DNA of 64,000 nt from Alteromonadaceae bacterium. GTDB lineage: Bacteria > Pseudomonadota > Gammaproteobacteria > Enterobacterales > Alteromonadaceae. Every line of letters begins with the position of its first letter. The first letter of the stretch is position 1. The stretch lies in the NCBI GenBank assembly GCA_013373625.1, contig JABXHM010000038.1, positions 1-64,000 on the forward strand. Direction: 5' to 3'. The notes under the pieces were generated by a model. The model had not been told where the DNA came from. It saw only the letters and a list, made by a program, of their open reading frames with translations, and ran no database searches. Below, in pieces: positions 63,551 to 64,000 of the stretch. A program made the position numbers and the translations under genes.

Positions 63551-64000
63551 TTATTTCGCCGAGTTACTCGCCGCAGCGGCTGCCGATTGGCCAGCCGTTC
63601 TACCTAGCACGACCGCAGTAGCCAGCCCCATGGCGGGTATATAACCCCAATGAGCCGGTCCTGATACGGAACGTGCCGCGCCGCCGCCAGCAAATAAGTT
63701 AGGTAAAGATGTACCATCCTGATGGACAACCTGAGCACGTTCATTGATCTGCAGACCACCTTGAGTATGGTAAATTGCGCCGATGACTTTAAACGCTTTA
63801 AGTTTATTCTCTGGCGGCAAATCATCATGCCATTGACGGTTAAAGGCGTCGGGGGTATGTGATAGTTGCGCAAGGTGCGCTTGTTCTAAGGTTTGCTGTA
63901 AGGCTTCACCTGGTACGTTGATTGCTGCAGCGAGTGTTTGTATATTATCGCCCGACTTGGCGGCATTCAGGGTATTGAGCTGCTTCATTTCAGGGTAATG
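63551..64000 (-). CDS. FAD-binding dehydrogenase, fumarate reductase flavoprotein-like, C-terminal part
   Basis: The frame is open to the window edge (64000), so only about 149 C-terminal residues are seen. The motif IYHTQGGLQINERAQV followed by LPNLFAGGGAARSV and GYIPAMGLATAVVLGRTAG is the C-terminal FAD-binding block of the fumarate reductase/3-ketosteroid dehydrogenase (FAD_binding_2) superfamily. It would add a further redox enzyme to the island. N-terminal features are outside the window. Confidence 0.82.
   Translation of the reverse strand, partial: HYPEMKQLNTLNAAKSGDNIQTLAAAINVPGEALQQTLEQAHLAQLSHTPDAFNRQWHDDLPPENKLKAFKVIGAIYHTQGGLQINERAQVVHQDGTSLPNLFAGGGAARSVSGPAHWGYIPAMGLATAVVLGRTAGQSAAAAASNSAK

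Overview
The window looks like a chromosomal segment of a marine gammaproteobacterium of the Alteromonadales, probably Alteromonadaceae. This is inferred from GroEL and KatG sequence style, moderate GC, the large TonB-dependent receptors and the xanthomonadin-like aryl polyene locus. No rRNA, tRNA or CRISPR array was seen.

Layout. (1) 1-2.6 kb: the 3' part of groEL with a clear terminator, then a membrane-anchored alpha/beta hydrolase. (2) 2.7-21.6 kb: a complete aryl polyene (APE) pigment cluster. One minus-strand operon (19745 to 11429) encodes ACP, ketosynthase plus chain-length factor, a halogenase-like flavoprotein, a COG4648 membrane protein, two hotdog dehydratases, a glycosyltransferase, an LpxL-like acyltransferase and a second ketosynthase. 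A second minus-strand operon (9758 to about 2683) encodes an XanB2-type chorismatase (starter supply), PlsC-like acyltransferase, ACP, thioesterase, LolA-like protein, MMPL exporter, ketoreductase and a duplicated-repeat periplasmic protein. The starter-activating ligase, a phosphopantetheinyl transferase and a MaoC-like protein are on the plus strand. Both divergent promoter regions carry the same 12-bp palindrome TAGTTTAAACTA. (3) 21.7-26.3 kb: a small lipoprotein, katG, a short ORF and a gene-poor stretch that may mark the edge of an accessory island. (4) 26.3-64 kb: a catabolic island.

The island has an envelope part and a cytoplasmic part. The envelope part contains three DUF1838 proteins (two with Tat signals, one Sec), two TonB-dependent receptors, two beta-lactamase-fold esterases, an alpha/beta hydrolase lipoprotein, two type-B carboxylesterases, a GH3 glycosidase lipoprotein and a membrane-bound LytTR regulator. 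This suggests capture of a large ester- or glycoside-containing molecule and its hydrolysis in the envelope. The cytoplasmic part contains two aldehyde dehydrogenases, two class-A flavin monooxygenases, a VAO-type flavin oxidase, a VOC protein, a PuuE/cyclic-imidase-like deacetylase, a maleate-isomerase-family protein lacking both catalytic cysteines, an isochorismatase-type amidase, a tandemly duplicated alpha/beta hydrolase, an MFS transporter, an iron alcohol dehydrogenase, an isocitrate-lyase-family lyase and an HMG-CoA-lyase-family lyase. The likely logic is oxidation, ring or imide opening, deamidation and retro-aldol cleavage to central metabolites. The substrate cannot be named from sequence.

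A 17-bp exact repeat containing TGACAATTGTCA lies in two divergent promoter regions 25 kb apart, linking the envelope and cytoplasmic parts. FNR-like TTGATN4ATCAT sites occur in three island intergenic regions. The DUF1838/TonB/esterase plus oxidation/amidase set is the best candidate here for an undescribed system.
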